Part shown: positions 40,318 through 40,320 of the stretch, piece by piece
Position numbering within the stretch: position 1 is the first letter of the stretch
Layout of the letters: each line of letters begins with the position of its first letter
Source: an uncultured Finegoldia sp.
GTDB lineage: Bacteria > Bacillota > Clostridia > Tissierellales > Peptoniphilaceae
NCBI RefSeq assembly: GCF_947252345.1
Contig: NZ_CAMXVC010000018.1
Location: 1-40,320, forward strand
Length of the DNA stretch: 40,320 nt
Reading direction: 5' to 3'
The notes under the pieces: model-generated
Database searches by the model: none
Told to the model about the DNA's origin: nothing
Seen by the model: only the letters and a program-made list of their open reading frames with translations
Translations under genes and position numbers: made by a program

Positions 40318-40320
40318 ATG
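40318..40320 (+). CDS. Start codon of a gene cut by the window end
   Basis: The last three bases are ATG, 8 bases after GGTGGGAG (40303-40310). Only the start is visible, so the product is unknown. Promoter and leader upstream support a real gene. Confidence 0.45.

Overview
The window looks like chromosome of an AT-rich, low-GC Gram-positive anaerobe. Gene content and order (pcrA-ligA-gatCAB, a PotR-like regulator with potABCD, a PhoPR-type two-component system behind pst, Firmicute-style tRNA clusters with encoded CCA, selenium/molybdenum cofactor genes) fit the Peptoniphilaceae/Tissierellia anaerobic cocci such as Finegoldia. This placement rests on recall of gene families, not on a database search. 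The genes read as ordinary core chromosome except for one accessory stretch near the left end.

Layout. 1-973: the end of a tRNA array (Tyr partial, Gly, Arg, Gln, Lys, Ser-UGA, Ser-GCU, a CAU tRNA, Phe, Trp) closed by a strong terminator. 974-3762: an accessory island between that array and a second, solitary tRNA-Ser(GCU). It carries small orphan ORFs, phased short repeats, a 28-bp duplicated gene end, and a protein that appears to be a catalytically dead PolC (replicative DNA polymerase) homologue followed in the same reading frame by a uracil-DNA-glycosylase-like domain, the two separated by one TAA. 4030-6033 (minus): an orphan type IV pilin-like gene, a YczE-type membrane protein and a YprB-like exonuclease homologue whose catalytic Asp residues appear replaced by Asn. 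6037-9826: cysteine desulfurase-thiI (tRNA 4-thiouridine), lemA, TPM-domain protein. 9862-14200: XRE-cupin regulator and potABCD (polyamine uptake). 14207-15139: uppP. 15232-24430: pcrA-ligA and gatC-gatA-gatB-rdgB-phosphodiesterase-folD, tightly packed with stop/start overlaps. 24428-26701: mocA-yqeB-xdhC (selenium-dependent molybdenum hydroxylase maturation). 26693-27131 (minus): a Fur-family regulator.

27257-33318: a nucleotide-sugar/glycan cluster: aminotransferase, initiating phosphoglycosyl transferase, then WbpE-, WbpD-, WbpA- and WbpB-like enzymes, which together can make UDP-2,3-diacetamido-2,3-dideoxy-glucuronate. 33375-34328 (minus): DegV. 34337-39970 (minus): the phosphate regulon pstC-pstA-pstB-phoU-RR-HK, with a four-hexamer, exactly 11-bp-phased Pho box upstream and no adjacent pstS. 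The last 330 bases hold a 42-codon ORF, a promoter and a structured leader that can pair with the ribosome-binding site of a gene whose ATG is the last three bases of the window.

The best candidate for something undescribed is the pseudo-PolC/UDG-like unit at 1566-3194 and its island.
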